Assembly (NCBI GenBank): GCA_003550325.1
Contig: QKWP01001202.1
Coordinates: 1 to 64,000, forward strand
DNA length: 64,000 nt
Direction of reading: 5' to 3'
Source: Gigaspora rosea
Taxonomy: Eukaryota > Glomeromycota > Glomeromycetes > Diversisporales > Gigasporaceae
Both the position numbers and the translations under genes were made by a program. Below, one piece after another: positions 47,201 to 57,832 of this stretch. The notes beneath the pieces were generated by a model. That model had not been told where the DNA came from, did no database searches, and saw only the letters and a list, made by a program, of their open reading frames with translations. How positions within the stretch are numbered: position 1 is the stretch's first letter; the number at the start of each line of letters is the position of its first letter.

Positions 47201-48522
47201 AGTTTTGAAGTTTAGTTCAGTTAAATAGAGGTTTAGATCCAGGTTCAATAAACCTTAACCTGAATCTGCTCTAAAAGTTCAATACTAAGAACTTAAAATT
47301 ATTAAACATGAACCTGAACCTGAACTTAAAATAAGTTTAGTTCAGATTAAGTTCAAAGTTTATAAACATGTCAGGTTTATAATATGGGAGGACATCAATA
47401 GAAAAGAAACAAATTATTTTTAGTAACTTTTTTTAAAATTTTAAATTAAAATATCTTAACAACTACTATATCAAAGTTAATAAATTTTTTTGTTTTAATT
47501 CTATAACTATATAAAATTAAAATAAAAAAAAATTTATTAAATTTGGTTAAGTAGTTGTTAAATTATTTTAATCTAAAGTTGCAAAACTTTTACTTAAAAA
47601 CAATTTGTCACTTTTCTATTGGTGTCCCCCATATATGCACATGTTTACCTAAATTACAATTAATAAAATTTAGAGAATCATGGCATTTTGTATTATTTTA
47701 TTAAAAATATTGTTCTACATGATATTTTACTAATTGATTATAAGTTTTACATTAAGTAAACTTGTTTAGCACTAAAAAATACATCAAATTGGTATACTTT
47801 ATTTTACTTTCTTAAAATTTAAAGTAAAGATACTTAATTTTGAATTTTTGATAAAAATTTTCAAAATTAAGATCTTTACTTCAAACTTTAAGAAAGTAAA
47901 ATAAAATATGCCAATTTGTGTATTTTTTGTACTAAACAAGTTTATTTAGTACAAGAAATTAGGATCAATTAGTAAAATTTAAAGAAGAATAGAAATTTGT
48001 ATAATTTTATTAATAAAATTATACAAATTTCTATGATTTTCTAAATTTTACTAATTGATCTTAATTTTTTGTACTAAAAAACTAAGTAAACTTGTTAAGC
48101 ACCAAAAAATATATCAAATTAGTATATTTTATTTTACTTTTCTTAAAATTTGAAGTAAAGATGCTTAATTTTGAAAATTTTACCAAAAATTCAAAATTAA
48201 GCATCTTTGACGCAAATTTTAAAAAAAATAAAATATACTAACATGATGTATTTTTTGGTGCTGAACAAGTTTACTTAGAGCAAGAAGTTATGATCAATTA
48301 GTAAAATTTAGAGAATCATAGAAATTTGTATAAATTTATTAATAAAATTATACAAATTTCTATGAATCTATAAATTTTACTAATTGATCATAACTTCTTG
48401 CTCTAATTAAACTTGTTCAGCACCAAAAAATACATCATGTTGGTATATTTTATTTTATTTTTCTTAAAATTTGTATCAAAGATGCTTAATTTTGAATTTT
48501 TGATAAAAATTTTCAAAATTAA

Positions 48523-49138
48523 GGGTAGGGTAGTGATGCTACCGAAATTGATTTTTGAAAAGGCCTATTTCGTCTTCATTAGAGAAAATGAAAATTTTTT
48601 ATAAAGAAGAGCAAATAAAATTTATATAGATATGTTCCTTATAATTTCGTCTATTCAAAAAAAGTATTAAATAATTTCGTCTTTCAAGTAAAATAGGCCA
48701 AAAACAATTTCATCTTCAAATTTTAATTTCGGGTTTTAGAACCCGAAATAATTTCGTCCTCATGTATAAGGTAGGGTGAACATAGGTCATTTCTAATAGT
48801 AATCACGTTGTAATTATATTAAATCATGTGATTGACCAATCAGGATTGTAAACAACGTGATCTGACCAATCAGAATTAGCAATTTTTTGTGCTATCTAAG
48901 TAAATTTAGGCCTACCTAAGTTTTTTTTATCAATATATAAAGGTGGATTTTTTCAAATATTATGAGCTCTAGAATTTCATGATTAAGAAAATAAGGGCTC
49001 ATTCTATGTGATACCAAATTTTTGTTAAAATTGGTCACATTTCTAAAAAGTTTTATCAGGAGCATGTATTTAATTTCTATATAAAATCTTATAGTACCAC
49101 GTAGATTATATGAATATTGATCTACGTTTACCCTACCC
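48523..49138. mobile_element. TTAA-flanked (piggyBac-like) MITE
   Basis: The ends GGGTAGGGTGAACATAGG and inverted GGGTAGGGTAAACGTAG lie directly inside TTAA on both sides (48519-48522, 49139-49142). Duplication of TTAA is diagnostic of piggyBac-type transposition. A 238-bp element sits at its left edge (48532-48769). Without it the unit is about 370 bp. It is non-coding. A relative with GAGTAGAGTGAATGTAG ends lies at 51802-52995, and both share CCAATCAGAATTGTA-type internal text. Confidence 0.8.
48532..48769 (-). mobile_element. 238-bp insertion element, copy 2
   Basis: Inverted relative to 10551-10788, of identical length and with the same ends. A perfect 8-bp duplication GGTAGGGT flanks it (48524-48531, 48770-48777). 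The target is the terminal repeat of the TTAA element, just as copy 1 targeted the terminal repeat of the 3.4-kb element. Confidence 0.85.
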
Positions 49139-49684
49139 TTAAGCATCTTTACTTCAAATTTTAAGAAAAGTAAAATAAAATATGCTATTTGTGTATTTTT
49201 TGGTACCAAACAAGTTTACTTAGAGCAAGAAATTAGGATCAATTAGTAAAATTTAGAGAATCATAGAAATTTGTATAATTTTATTAATAAAATTATACAA
49301 ATTTCTATGATTTTCTAAATTTTACTAACAGATTTATACTTCTTACTCTAAGTAAACTAGTTCAGTATCATAAAAATATATATATTTTTATTTAGACTCA
49401 AACTAGTTTGCAAAATTTGGACTAGCCTGACCAAACTTATGATTAAGATTGAGTTTAGTATAAAGTTTTAAATAATAAAATTTAGAGTTTGAGTCTGGTC
49501 TGAACCAGACCAAACCTGAACCTAAATCTAGAATCACTAGTTCATATAAATGCTAGATTGAACCTGAACATGTTTATGAACTTATAAACTGAACCTGAAC
49601 TGAACCTAAACCAGCTCTAACTGAACCTAAATCTAAACATGTTTTAAAAAATGTTCAGGTTCAGGTTCAGTACTAAATCTAAAC

Positions 49685-50794
49685 ACTACTCTTTCTGACA
49701 ATCTCTTGTACCAAATTTTCCAAGAACTCAGATCTATGAAAACTATGCAGTTAATATATCTATATACAACAAAACTCTACCAAAGCTGCTATCAGGTACA
49801 AAGTCCATTCACTGTATGTTCTGCAACTGAAATAGAGATGATAAAAAACATAAACTTATAAGCGAGGCACTTTGGTGGGCTTTGGTACTATCGAGCAAAG
49901 GTATAGCAAAGAAACTCTAGAGCTTTGTCAAGGTCTATGGATGCGAAAATAGAAGTAGATATGTTATTCTGTATAGTGTAACTCTTACAACTCCTTTATT
50001 TTGGTACTTTTCTTCTGGTACTGCTTTGGACGTTTCAAAATTTCACAAAAAGTGGGCAATTTGGTGTACCCACTCCAAAAGATTAGCAGTATTTGCTCCT
50101 TTCAATTTCGGATGCATCTACTGAAATAGAATCCCCTATAAGGATATTTGGGTTAATGCTTACCAAATAAACAATGCCTGGCGTAATAGAGATCGGAGGG
50201 ATCAAGTGTAGAAATTTCTAGATGTTAGATGTTTTTTTATCTTTTTTACTTTCTAGGAACATATAGCATTAGATTAGATTTTTCTATACAATACTATATA
50301 ATTTTTAAAGCCTAATACAGACCAAAATAGTGTCATTATAGCTGTCTTTTTTTTGACCTTTTTTTCCTTTTCTCTGTTTTAATATTTTTTTGTCTATCCT
50401 CTTTCCTTTTATTTCTTGTTCTGTTTTTTTTTCATTTTGTTAGTTTAGTATTTCCTATTTTTTTTTATCCTTTTTACTTTTCTTTCTATGTTAGTTGGTA
50501 GTTTTTCTATCTAGGAGGCTAGGAGAAGAAGATTGGGAAAGAAGATGGTCATGACAGGCTAGTAAGTCAGGTCAGTGATTCAGGGTGAATCAGCCTAAGG
50601 TAGATCAATTCAAACCAATGAGGCTGAATTACTTGGCAGGTCGCACATAAGTGCTCGAGTTTTTAGGTACTTTATAGTAACTGAGTGAGCCTCTTTAATT
50701 CAAACACCTAAATGGTGGATGTAAAAAATTTCTTTTGGAAATTATCATCAATAAAGCATTGAAGTGTGATATGATTGTCAAGTTCAAAAAAAAA
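49685..50794 (+). mobile_element. 5'-truncated LINE copy (empty-site paralogue)
   Basis: Flanked by TACTAAATCTAAAC (49671-49684) and TACTAAATCTGAAC (50795-50808), a 14-bp target duplication with one difference. It ends CATCAATAAAGCATTGAAG ... and a poly-A run (50786-50794). It is collinear with 56125-58500, but lacks the two transposons found there: the intact sites are CTATCGAG (49888-49895) and AGTGTAAC (49975-49982). No open frame survives. A pyrimidine-rich stretch (50340-50500) belongs to the 3' untranslated part. Confidence 0.75.
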
Positions 50795-50828
50795 TACTAA
50801 ATCTGAACCAGACGTTTAGTTCAGTTAA

Positions 50829-51574
50829 TGTTCTGATTGAGTAGGTATCATCTGGTTACCCGTGGATGGGCAGGTGACCCTGTTTGAATTATGGCCCACC
50901 CAGGTTGTCAACCCGTGGATCATCCGTGGGTCAACCTGTGGGTCTCCCACATGGGTAACACGTATGAGTTGGTTATAAATTATAAATACAGACTGTATCT
51001 AGTGTTTTGGCTAGTGATGTGCTATTTATATGATGTCTGATTTTTTTAGCGTATAGTATGTATAGTACGTACAGTACATATAGTTGTATAGTATATATAG
51101 TATGTAAAATACATATAGTATGTATATAATATATATAAACTATCTATACACAAAATTTTGCAAGGAATAAATATGCTTAGAAATAAAAATCAGTTTCATA
51201 AGGGAAAATTTAAGATATGAATAGTTATGATTTGTTCTAGAATATTCTAAAAAAATTTTTGCATATTGTACTATACGTGATACAACACATTACTAGTTCT
51301 GACCCAGTTCATGTGACCTGTATGGTCAGAGCAGAAATTGTTATAAACTGGGTTAAACGCGATAGTATTAAACAATACAAAAGTTAAAAAATGCAAAAAT
51401 TGGGAAAAATTAATGTATAACTGTTTTTTTTTTTTTTTTAGAATTAGACTAATCAAATTTTTTATATCACCTGGGTAACCCAGGTTACCACCTGTGGGTG
51501 ACCTGCAGTATGTAGTGGAATTTTTACTATCCAGTGTTCACCCAGGTTGGGATTTTTATAACGGGTCAGAACAC
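50829..51574. mobile_element. inverted-repeat element with TGTTCTGA ends
   Basis: TGTTCTGATTGAG on the left and inverted GTGTTCTGACCCG on the right, with TAA just outside both (a possible PIF/Harbinger-like 3-bp duplication). Subterminal zones are GC-rich: GTTACCCGTGGATGGGC and CACCTGTGGGTGACC. A GTATAGTAYGTA microsatellite fills 51050-51130. Non-coding. Confidence 0.5.
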
Positions 51575-51838
51575 TAAGTTCAGGTTCATAGAAACACTAA
51601 ACTAGCATAAGAAATTACATGCTCTTGTTTTTTATCATTCTTTTGGGCTAAAATTGCACAAAGAGCTATATTTGAATAGTTTATTAAAATTGAGATAGGC
51701 TAAAACAGGAGTTTGAATAAGTTATAGTTTTAACAATTCAAAAGACCCTTGCTCAGTTTCTGTTTAACAATAATAAGAAATTTTTTTAATAATTTATTTA
51801 AGAGTAGAGTGAATGTAGTTCATTTTTAATAGTGATAA

Positions 51839-52004
51839 GGGGCATGCCATTTATTATGTAATTTTTACCATGGATACATAGTCAGAGGTAGTGATCACGT
51901 CTATATATTATATTAATCAATTAGTATTAGATAAAATAATTACACCATACATGGGTAGAGGTAGCTACTAAGTAAAAAATATTATGTAATAAATGGCATG
52001 CCCC
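51839..52004. mobile_element. TAA-flanked (PIF/Harbinger-like) MITE, 166 bp
   Basis: GGGGCATGCCATTTATTA and its exact inverse TAATAAATGGCATGCCCC form the ends. TAA is duplicated (51836-51838, 52005-52007). It also contains TTTTTACCATGG, a word shared with the ends of the 43868 element. Confidence 0.75.
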
Positions 52005-52330
52005 TAACTTTGTGATTATATGAAATTAAATGATCATCCAATCAGAATTGTATATAACATAGATTTAACAAATTATAATTAATTATTTTAGTATAGCTAC
52101 AGAAAAATTGACAATTGAGAAAACTTTATAATATATAGAAGTATAATTTTTTTAAATACTATTTATTAAAATTTTACTATTATAAAAAGAGTACTTTGTA
52201 TATATATATATAATTTTGCCTAAATATAATAACTACTATAAAAAGTTTTATTTGTAGCACATTTTCATTTTCTATATAAATTTCATTGTACCACTAAATT
52301 ATATGATAAATAATCTATATTTACTCTACT

Positions 52331-52986
52331 AGGACCCCGAAATATACATAGATAGATCAGATATGAGTTTGCTTGTTTTTGAGGTTTTAATGCAGATCTT
52401 TTCCATTTATAGGGGTCATCTAAAGCCAGATGCGTTCACGTGATATAAAGCCAATCAAATCATAAAATTTGATCTTTACGGATCAGCCAATAAGACAAAA
52501 ACAAAAAAAAAAGTGAAAAACACTGAAAATACAAAAAATGAGTGTCTAAACCTATCTAGGAGCATTATTAAAAAATGTTGGAAAGACAATTTTACTTATA
52601 ACTCAAGCCCTAACTCTAACCTCTAACTAACACTTATTCTAGCTTTAATTAAAAATAATCAAAACCATATAAATGCATCTGGCTTTAGCCATCACCTATT
52701 TATAGGAATCTGTTAAAGCTAGTGCCATTACGTGACTTACAGCCAATCAAATTGTAAAGTTTGATCATTACTAATCAGCCTGACGAGACAAAAACAAAAA
52801 AAAGAAGTGAAACCCACCAAAAATACAAGAAATAAGTGTCTAAACCTGCCTTGTAGCATAATAAAAAATGTCAGGAAGTTCCCATTTATAATAACTTTTG
52901 TTCATTTTTAAAGTTTTTTTTGCAAATCTTCCTTTTTTAGTAACCCTATAATTAACCTGACCTTTCTATGTATATTTTGGGGTCCT
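52331..52986. mobile_element. AGGACCCCGAA hAT-like element, copy A (656 bp)
   Basis: AGGACCCCGAAATATACATA on the left, inverted AGGACCCCAAAATATACATA on the right, perfect 8-bp duplication ACTCTACT (52323-52330, 52987-52994). It holds two direct copies of a roughly 300-bp block (GCCAATCAAAT-TAAA-TTTGATC, then AGTGTCTAAACCT). Non-coding. Confidence 0.85.
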
Positions 52987-53364
52987 ACTCTACTCTTAAA
53001 AGGGCTGCTATTTGGATAAATTTAGGTATAATTGCAATAATATGAGGCAAGACCAAGAAAACCTTGTAATTGGTATAAATATGTATAATAGAAAAGTGTT
53101 AGAAAGTAGCTACTTTCTTGGGATCTGTTTTTATTTATTATTGACTCACAATTATTGTTAACTTTATATATCGATTACTAACTAAGTAAGATATATATTG
53201 ATACTCAATACTTTTGCTGATTTCTATAGATATAGTGCTGGAAGCCTATACTAAACAATAAAATAGAGTAACTTTAAAATTTATTATCTTTTTATAGTGA
53301 TAATATTTTTAAAAGCTATTTGGCAAACTTGTAGAGCTTATCATAGAGAACAAATTTACAATAT

Positions 53365-53709
53365 TTACTCGAAATAATGCGCACCTGCGCGTTATTTCAA
53401 GTATGCGCATAGGTGTTATTTCGGGATAAAGGTCTAATTTCTAAAAAATTGTGTGTTATATATGTGTGATACATAAAAAAGCTGTATTTCTTAATTTTAT
53501 ATATAGCCTTTCCGATTTAAGTCAGATTTTTTCACTAAAAAATTCTTATTTCTGCTTGTTATTTAAATTTGTTATTTCAGCAGATTATTAATTCGGTATT
53601 TGGAGTGTCCATTATATTAAAACGCACATGGGCGTTATCTCGAAATCAATATGCTATTTTAAAAAAATGCAATTTTCAAAATAACGCCCATGTGCACTAT
53701 TTTGAGTAA
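53365..53709. mobile_element. MITE with GCGTTATTTCGA-type palindromes
   Basis: TTACTCGAAATAATGCGCAC and, inverted, TTACTCAAAATAGTGCACAT define about 345 bp. Each end carries a second internal palindrome (GCGCACCTGCGCGTTATTTC; GCACATGGGCGTTATCTCG). It is conspicuously CpG-rich at its ends in an AT-rich region. No target duplication was found. Confidence 0.6.
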
Positions 53710-54245
53710 CTATGGTACTAGTTAGATTTTTAAAATGTTGCTTTTATAAAAAGTTATAGTACTTTAAAGTAAATTAAAATTGTAACACTTAGTAATTATA
53801 TATAAAACAATAGTAATTTTTAAAATGCATCATCTTTTTATACAGAAGGTTTTCAAAAAAAATATTTGGCATAATTATAGAACTAATATTCTTTTATAAA
53901 GTTACTAGTCAGTTTTTTAAAAAACCTCTTGTACAAAAAACTATAGTGATTTAAAATTGAACCTATTGAGTATAGACTTTTAGCACTATATTAATCAATA
54001 TATATTTGATATAATATCAATTAATAATTATTATATTCATATAATCATGCTTTTTGCAAATTTTTAAATGTTTTACAGGTTTTTGCAAGTTTTTGCAAGT
54101 TTTGCAATTTAATATAAAATTTTATTTTTTTTATTTATTATTATTATATATTATATTTAAATATTATATATTTTATTATATATTATTATAAAAAAATGAC
54201 ATAAAATAAACCCAAAAAAAATGAACCAAAAAAAAATAATGAAAA
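53710..54245. other. AT-rich spacer with GTTTTTGCAA words
   Basis: TTTTTGCAAGTTTTTGCAAG near 54080 is a short piece of the 8.5-13.6 kb repeat family; otherwise featureless. Confidence 0.4.
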
Positions 54246-54250
54246 AAAAA

Positions 54251-55890
54251 CTTTTTTTTTTTTAACTTTACAACCATGCTCTACTTTATTAGCAGTTTAC
54301 GTAAAAAAATACATGAACTAAAAACTAACTATAATATAGGCTAATACCCGGCGAACTCTACTAGTGCCCAGGTACGGTTGTTGCACTAATGTTTGATAGT
54401 CTCGCAGCGACATATGATTTTTCTCATATATTTCTACGAGAGCATGTTCAGGTCCTTAGCTACCTTCAAAATGAAATTCTACATATAAAAAGAAACTACT
54501 TTCGCATCCACCAACTTACTATATGCAAACCTCTTATTTGACTTAACATTGAGTTCTCGACTAACTCATTCACTGAGTTCTTCATCTCCTGTTTCTTCTG
54601 TTTTTTCCACTCTTTATCTTTTCTTTCAGCTTCCATGAGTTCCGGAACGTGTGGCTCCTTGTTTCGAACTTCAAAAACCTTACGTTTTCTTTTCAAAGAT
54701 CTCTCTATACCGGCACCTTTTTCCCACTTGATGACTTCATTGCATCTCTCCTTCCAAATAACACGATAGAAACCCTCCTGTACTACATACAAAAATGCAT
54801 CTATACAAGTTTTTGTGTCCTTTCTAGACAGTCCCTTCTTGTAAAATAACTCGATTTTCTCTCTTTCTACAAGACCACTTAAATAAACTTCTCTTTCCTT
54901 GAAGCGAACTTCTTTACTATCACTTAACAGAATTTCACTTAATTCCCAAACACTTAACAGGAAACTTGCTTCGTCCGAGAGTACTGCCCATGCAGCACTC
55001 AGTGCTGTGTTTTCTGTCTCCTGCCAAAAATTCTCTGCAAAACTACAACGAATTAAATGTTTCATGGTTTCCTTAGTCTCCTCCTTGCACAAAATGCAGT
55101 TTGGTGACTTATACAACCAAGGTTTACGGGCATGCAACTCATTCAGTGTTGGGAGAAGTTGGAACATTCCTTTGATTCGTAGTATTAATTTGAAACTGCT
55201 TTCCATTCCTCTACATCTGACTCCTCCCAATTCCTTTAGCCTTGCCCATCTGTAGGCCCAGTCTAGCTTATCACTATTATGATTATATTCTGCTGCTAGA
55301 CTTTTACTCGAAAGAAGGCATCTTCCCTCGATGGCTCTTCTCTTTAACCGCAAAATAAACTTACGCAGACAGGTGTCGATATGTTTTCCATTCCACCACA
55401 GAGATGCATTCCAATGTGTGGAATTGGTAGGTATCCACTTCCAGTCTTCTTCTAAATGCGCCGCTTCTTTTGCTAACCTGTCTGCAAGTTCGTTCCATAC
55501 TATACCACAGTGAGCCTTAACTTTACAAAGCTCTAAGGAGAGATTTTTGACTTGGACTACCTCATAAATCTTGTCAAAAATTGACCTGTTTTTCAATTTA
55601 AGGCTCTTCTTGAAACTTCGTGACCTGAACACATTCTCAATACTACTAATCGCTGCTAAACTATCTGTCTTAACTACAACTACAGAATCTAATTTTACTA
55701 CTAACAGCGCACAAAGAATTGCAACCAATTCAGATCTTTTCGATGAAGGCCAATCGGCCACCCTGATTTTTCCTAACAAATTTACCGTCTTCTCCTCTTT
55801 ATCTACTTGTACCCAAGCAGAACCTATTCTATCTTCAATACCTTCCTCCTCCTTATACCAAGAACTATCAGTATAAAAGACATGAAAAAA
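54251..55890 (-). mobile_element. 5'-truncated LINE with intact RNase H, 1.64 kb
   Basis: The minus-strand 3' end reads CTAATAAAGTAGAGCATGG ... followed by a poly-A tail (54251-54261). The flanking ATGAAAAAA-CT words on both sides (about 54236 and 55882) look like a slipped target duplication. Insertion stopped just 5' of the RNase H domain, so the reverse transcriptase and any ORF1 are missing. The long open frame inside suggests a recent insertion. Confidence 0.75.
54496..55886 (-). CDS. LINE RNase H plus zinc-knuckle C-terminal region
   Basis: About 463 codons are open from just after a stop at about 55889. RNase H residues are all visible: Asp in VFYTDSSWY, Glu in SKRSELVAIL, Asp in KTDSLAAISS, and KAHCGIVWNELADRLAKEAA with the last Asp. 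Then comes a zf-RVT-like knuckle CILCKEETKETMKHLIRC and a basic tail rich in KRKRK and KEWKKQKKQEMK. In LINEs this region removes RNA during target-primed reverse transcription. With no reverse transcriptase in frame, the copy cannot move on its own. The first internal Met is at 55779, but homology extends upstream of it, so no true start exists here. Confidence 0.85.
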
Positions 55891-55934
55891 CTAAAAAAAA
55901 TAAACTATTATATTTACTTATATTCATATATATT

Positions 55935-56065
55935 TGTTACTTCTTGCAAAGTGCCAGAGAAGTTAGAATTAGTGTTCTTGTAAAGTGCCAGAAAAGTCAG
56001 GTTGTTTTCTTGCAAAGTTCTAAAAAAAGTAAGAAATAAATAAAATAAAATTAAATTAAAAAAAT
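55935..56065. repeat. fragment of the TTCTTGCAAAGTGCC family
   Basis: Three spaced TTCTTGCAAAGTGCCAGA-type words in the orientation of the right arm of the giant palindrome, then the same A/T-rich filler. Confidence 0.6.
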
Positions 56066-56325
56066 AAGTAAAAAAAAAACAAACAAAAAACTAAACTGAA
56101 AAAAAACAAAAACAATATGTGTTAATACAACTCTTTCTAACAATTTCTCATACAAATTTTTCAAGAATACTGACCTATGAAAACTTTATAGTTAACATGT
56201 CTATGTACAACAAAACTTTACCAAGCTGCTGTTGGGTACAAAGTCTATTTACTAAATGTTTTGTGCCTGAAAAAGATATACAGATTTTTAAATGAGGCAC
56301 CTTGGCAGGCTTTGGTACTATTTAG

Positions 56326-56586
56326 TAGGGTTCTGCAATTCAATTTGATTCAAATTGATTTGATCAAATATTCAATCTCAAGTCAAATTCAAATACAGAA
56401 ATTTCAATTCAAATCAAATTCAAATTGACAAAATATTCGATTCAATTCGAAAATATTTAATAAAAATTACAAATATATTTGATTTGATTTGATTTGATCA
56501 AATCAAATTCAAATCAAGAACTTATTTGATTCAATCAAATTCAAATATGTTTAATATTTGATTTGATTCAACTTTGAGGAACCCTA
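56326..56586. mobile_element. TAGGGTTC hAT-like MITE, 261 bp
   Basis: TAGGGTTCTGCAATTCAAT and inverted TAGGGTTCCTCAAAGTTG ends; 8-bp duplication CTATTTAG / CTATTGAG (one difference; 56318-56325, 56587-56594). The unoccupied site is CTATCGAG at 49888-49895. The interior consists of AAATCAAATTCAAAT-type words, as in the 1301-bp relative. Confidence 0.85.
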
Positions 56587-56693
56587 CTATTGAGCAAAGA
56601 TGTAGTAGAAAAACTCTGGAGCTTTGTCAAGTTCTATGAATATGAAAAAAGAAGTAGAGGCTTGGTTAGATATGTTATTCTATATAGTGTAAC

Positions 56694-57832
56694 AGGACCC
56701 CGAAGAATATATGTAATACTGAGATCTGGCTTTGTATAGACTTATATATAATTTTTCCATATGTCGTATGTTTAAATTTGTATAACCAACTGGTAATTTT
56801 TTAAAAAGTTAGATGTTTATTTGTATAACAAAGATGTTCTTTATAACAAGTACGATCTTTTTTTGTATAACAATACTATATATAAATCGAGAAAATTTTT
56901 AAGTAGATATAAATCGATATATACCGTATGTTGCAGCTACCTTTTTTTGCCGATTTTTAACAAAAAAAACCGTGGGTAGCTTATTTACTATTTTAAGTAA
57001 TTTAAAGCACAATAAAGAGGTAGCTTATTTTTGAATACAAAACCTTAATAAGTAAAATAAATAAATAAATATGCTGTAGACAATAAATAAATATGCTATA
57101 GACGATAAATAAATATGTTATAAACAATAAATAAATATGCAGAAAAAAATCGGGAGTAACTTATAAAGCGATTTTTGGTCAATCGATTATAGTCGCTACA
57201 TAGTAAAGTCTAAATTTTACTAAGCAAATCAATTAAAGTCGTATAAGTAACATTGTTAAGCAGCTCAAAATACGCGTACTCTGAAAATTTCATACAAATC
57301 GGAGAACTTACTATTATTTGACTTTTAATTTTTACGTTCAACAGATTTTTTTTTATAAAAAAAAAACCGTTGAACGTAAAAATTAAGCGTCAAATAATAA
57401 AAAGTTCTCCAATTTGTATGAAATTTTCAGAGTACGTATTTTGATCTGCTGAACAATGTTACTTATGCGACTTTAATCAATTTGCTTAGTAAAATTTAGA
57501 CTTTACTATGTAGCAACGTTCATCGATTGTATGGGTAGCTTATTTTCGGAACTAAAAATTTTGTTGTTGAATTTGAACCTGGTTAACTACCGCCCTTCTT
57601 TTTCTAGATAGGTTTCTGATTTTCTCTTCATCACTTTTTTTTGTGTAATTATGTTTTTGGCTTTGGTGGTTAACATGATCATACTGGTACTTAGATCTGA
57701 AATTGTATAATTTATAGTAAATTTGAACTTATATGATAATTTTGTATAAAGTTTTTAATAAAATTAAGTGTATAAAGTTATATTCAAATTTTGAGTCTGG
57801 ATCTGAGTTATATATGTATTCTTCAGGGTCCT
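56694..57832. mobile_element. AGGACCCCGAA hAT-like element, copy B (1139 bp)
   Basis: AGGACCCCGAAGAATATATG and inverted AGGACCCTGAAGAATACATA ends, perfect 8-bp duplication AGTGTAAC (56686-56693, 57833-57840), and an empty site at 49975-49982. The interior differs from copies A and C. It holds (ATAAATAAATATGC)n units near 57050-57140 and a near-perfect palindrome at about 57180-57525 (arms of about 165 bp, loop at the GTTCAACAGATTTT / AAACCGTTGAACG centre). Confidence 0.85.

Larger units (their letters stand above)
47690..49385. repeat. alternating inverted-repeat array (hairpin lattice)
   Basis: A unit of about 160 bases is repeated seven or so times with every other copy inverted, so each junction is the centre of a palindrome. 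One centre type is ATTTTATTAATAAAATTATA (near 48013, 48340 and 49284). The other is AATTTTTGATAAAAATTTT-like (near 47855, 48180 and 48505). Arms share GTTTACTTAGAGCAAGAA, AGTAAAATTTAGAGAATC and TGCTTAATTTTGAA. A TTAA element (48523-49138) interrupts the last palindrome. Similar hairpins occur at 6000-6290. Confidence 0.8.
47206..51590. mobile_element. composite repeat bounded by AACTAGCAT
   Basis: AACTAGCAT occurs just before a GAGTTTTGAAGTTTAGTTC left edge (about 47195) and just after a CATAGAAACACTA right edge (about 51590). This suggests one old element whose interior filled with AGGTTCAGGTTCAG-type repeats and later insertions (alternating hairpins, a TTAA element, a LINE and a 746-bp inverted-repeat unit). 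Terminal repeats are poor, so this outermost layer is tentative. Confidence 0.4.
51802..52995. mobile_element. TTAA-flanked MITE carrying two nested elements
   Basis: TTAA (51798-51801 and 52996-52999) borders GAGTAGAGTGAATGTAG and the inverted GAGTAGAGTAAATATAG. Inside are a TAA-flanked MITE (51839-52004) and a 656-bp hAT-like element (52331-52986). Their removal leaves about 360 bp collinear with the TTAA element at 48523. Confidence 0.75.

Noticed and set aside
54649-55513. Plus-strand open frames across the LINE
   Set aside because: Antisense shadows of the RNase H reading frame, which has all catalytic residues on the minus strand.
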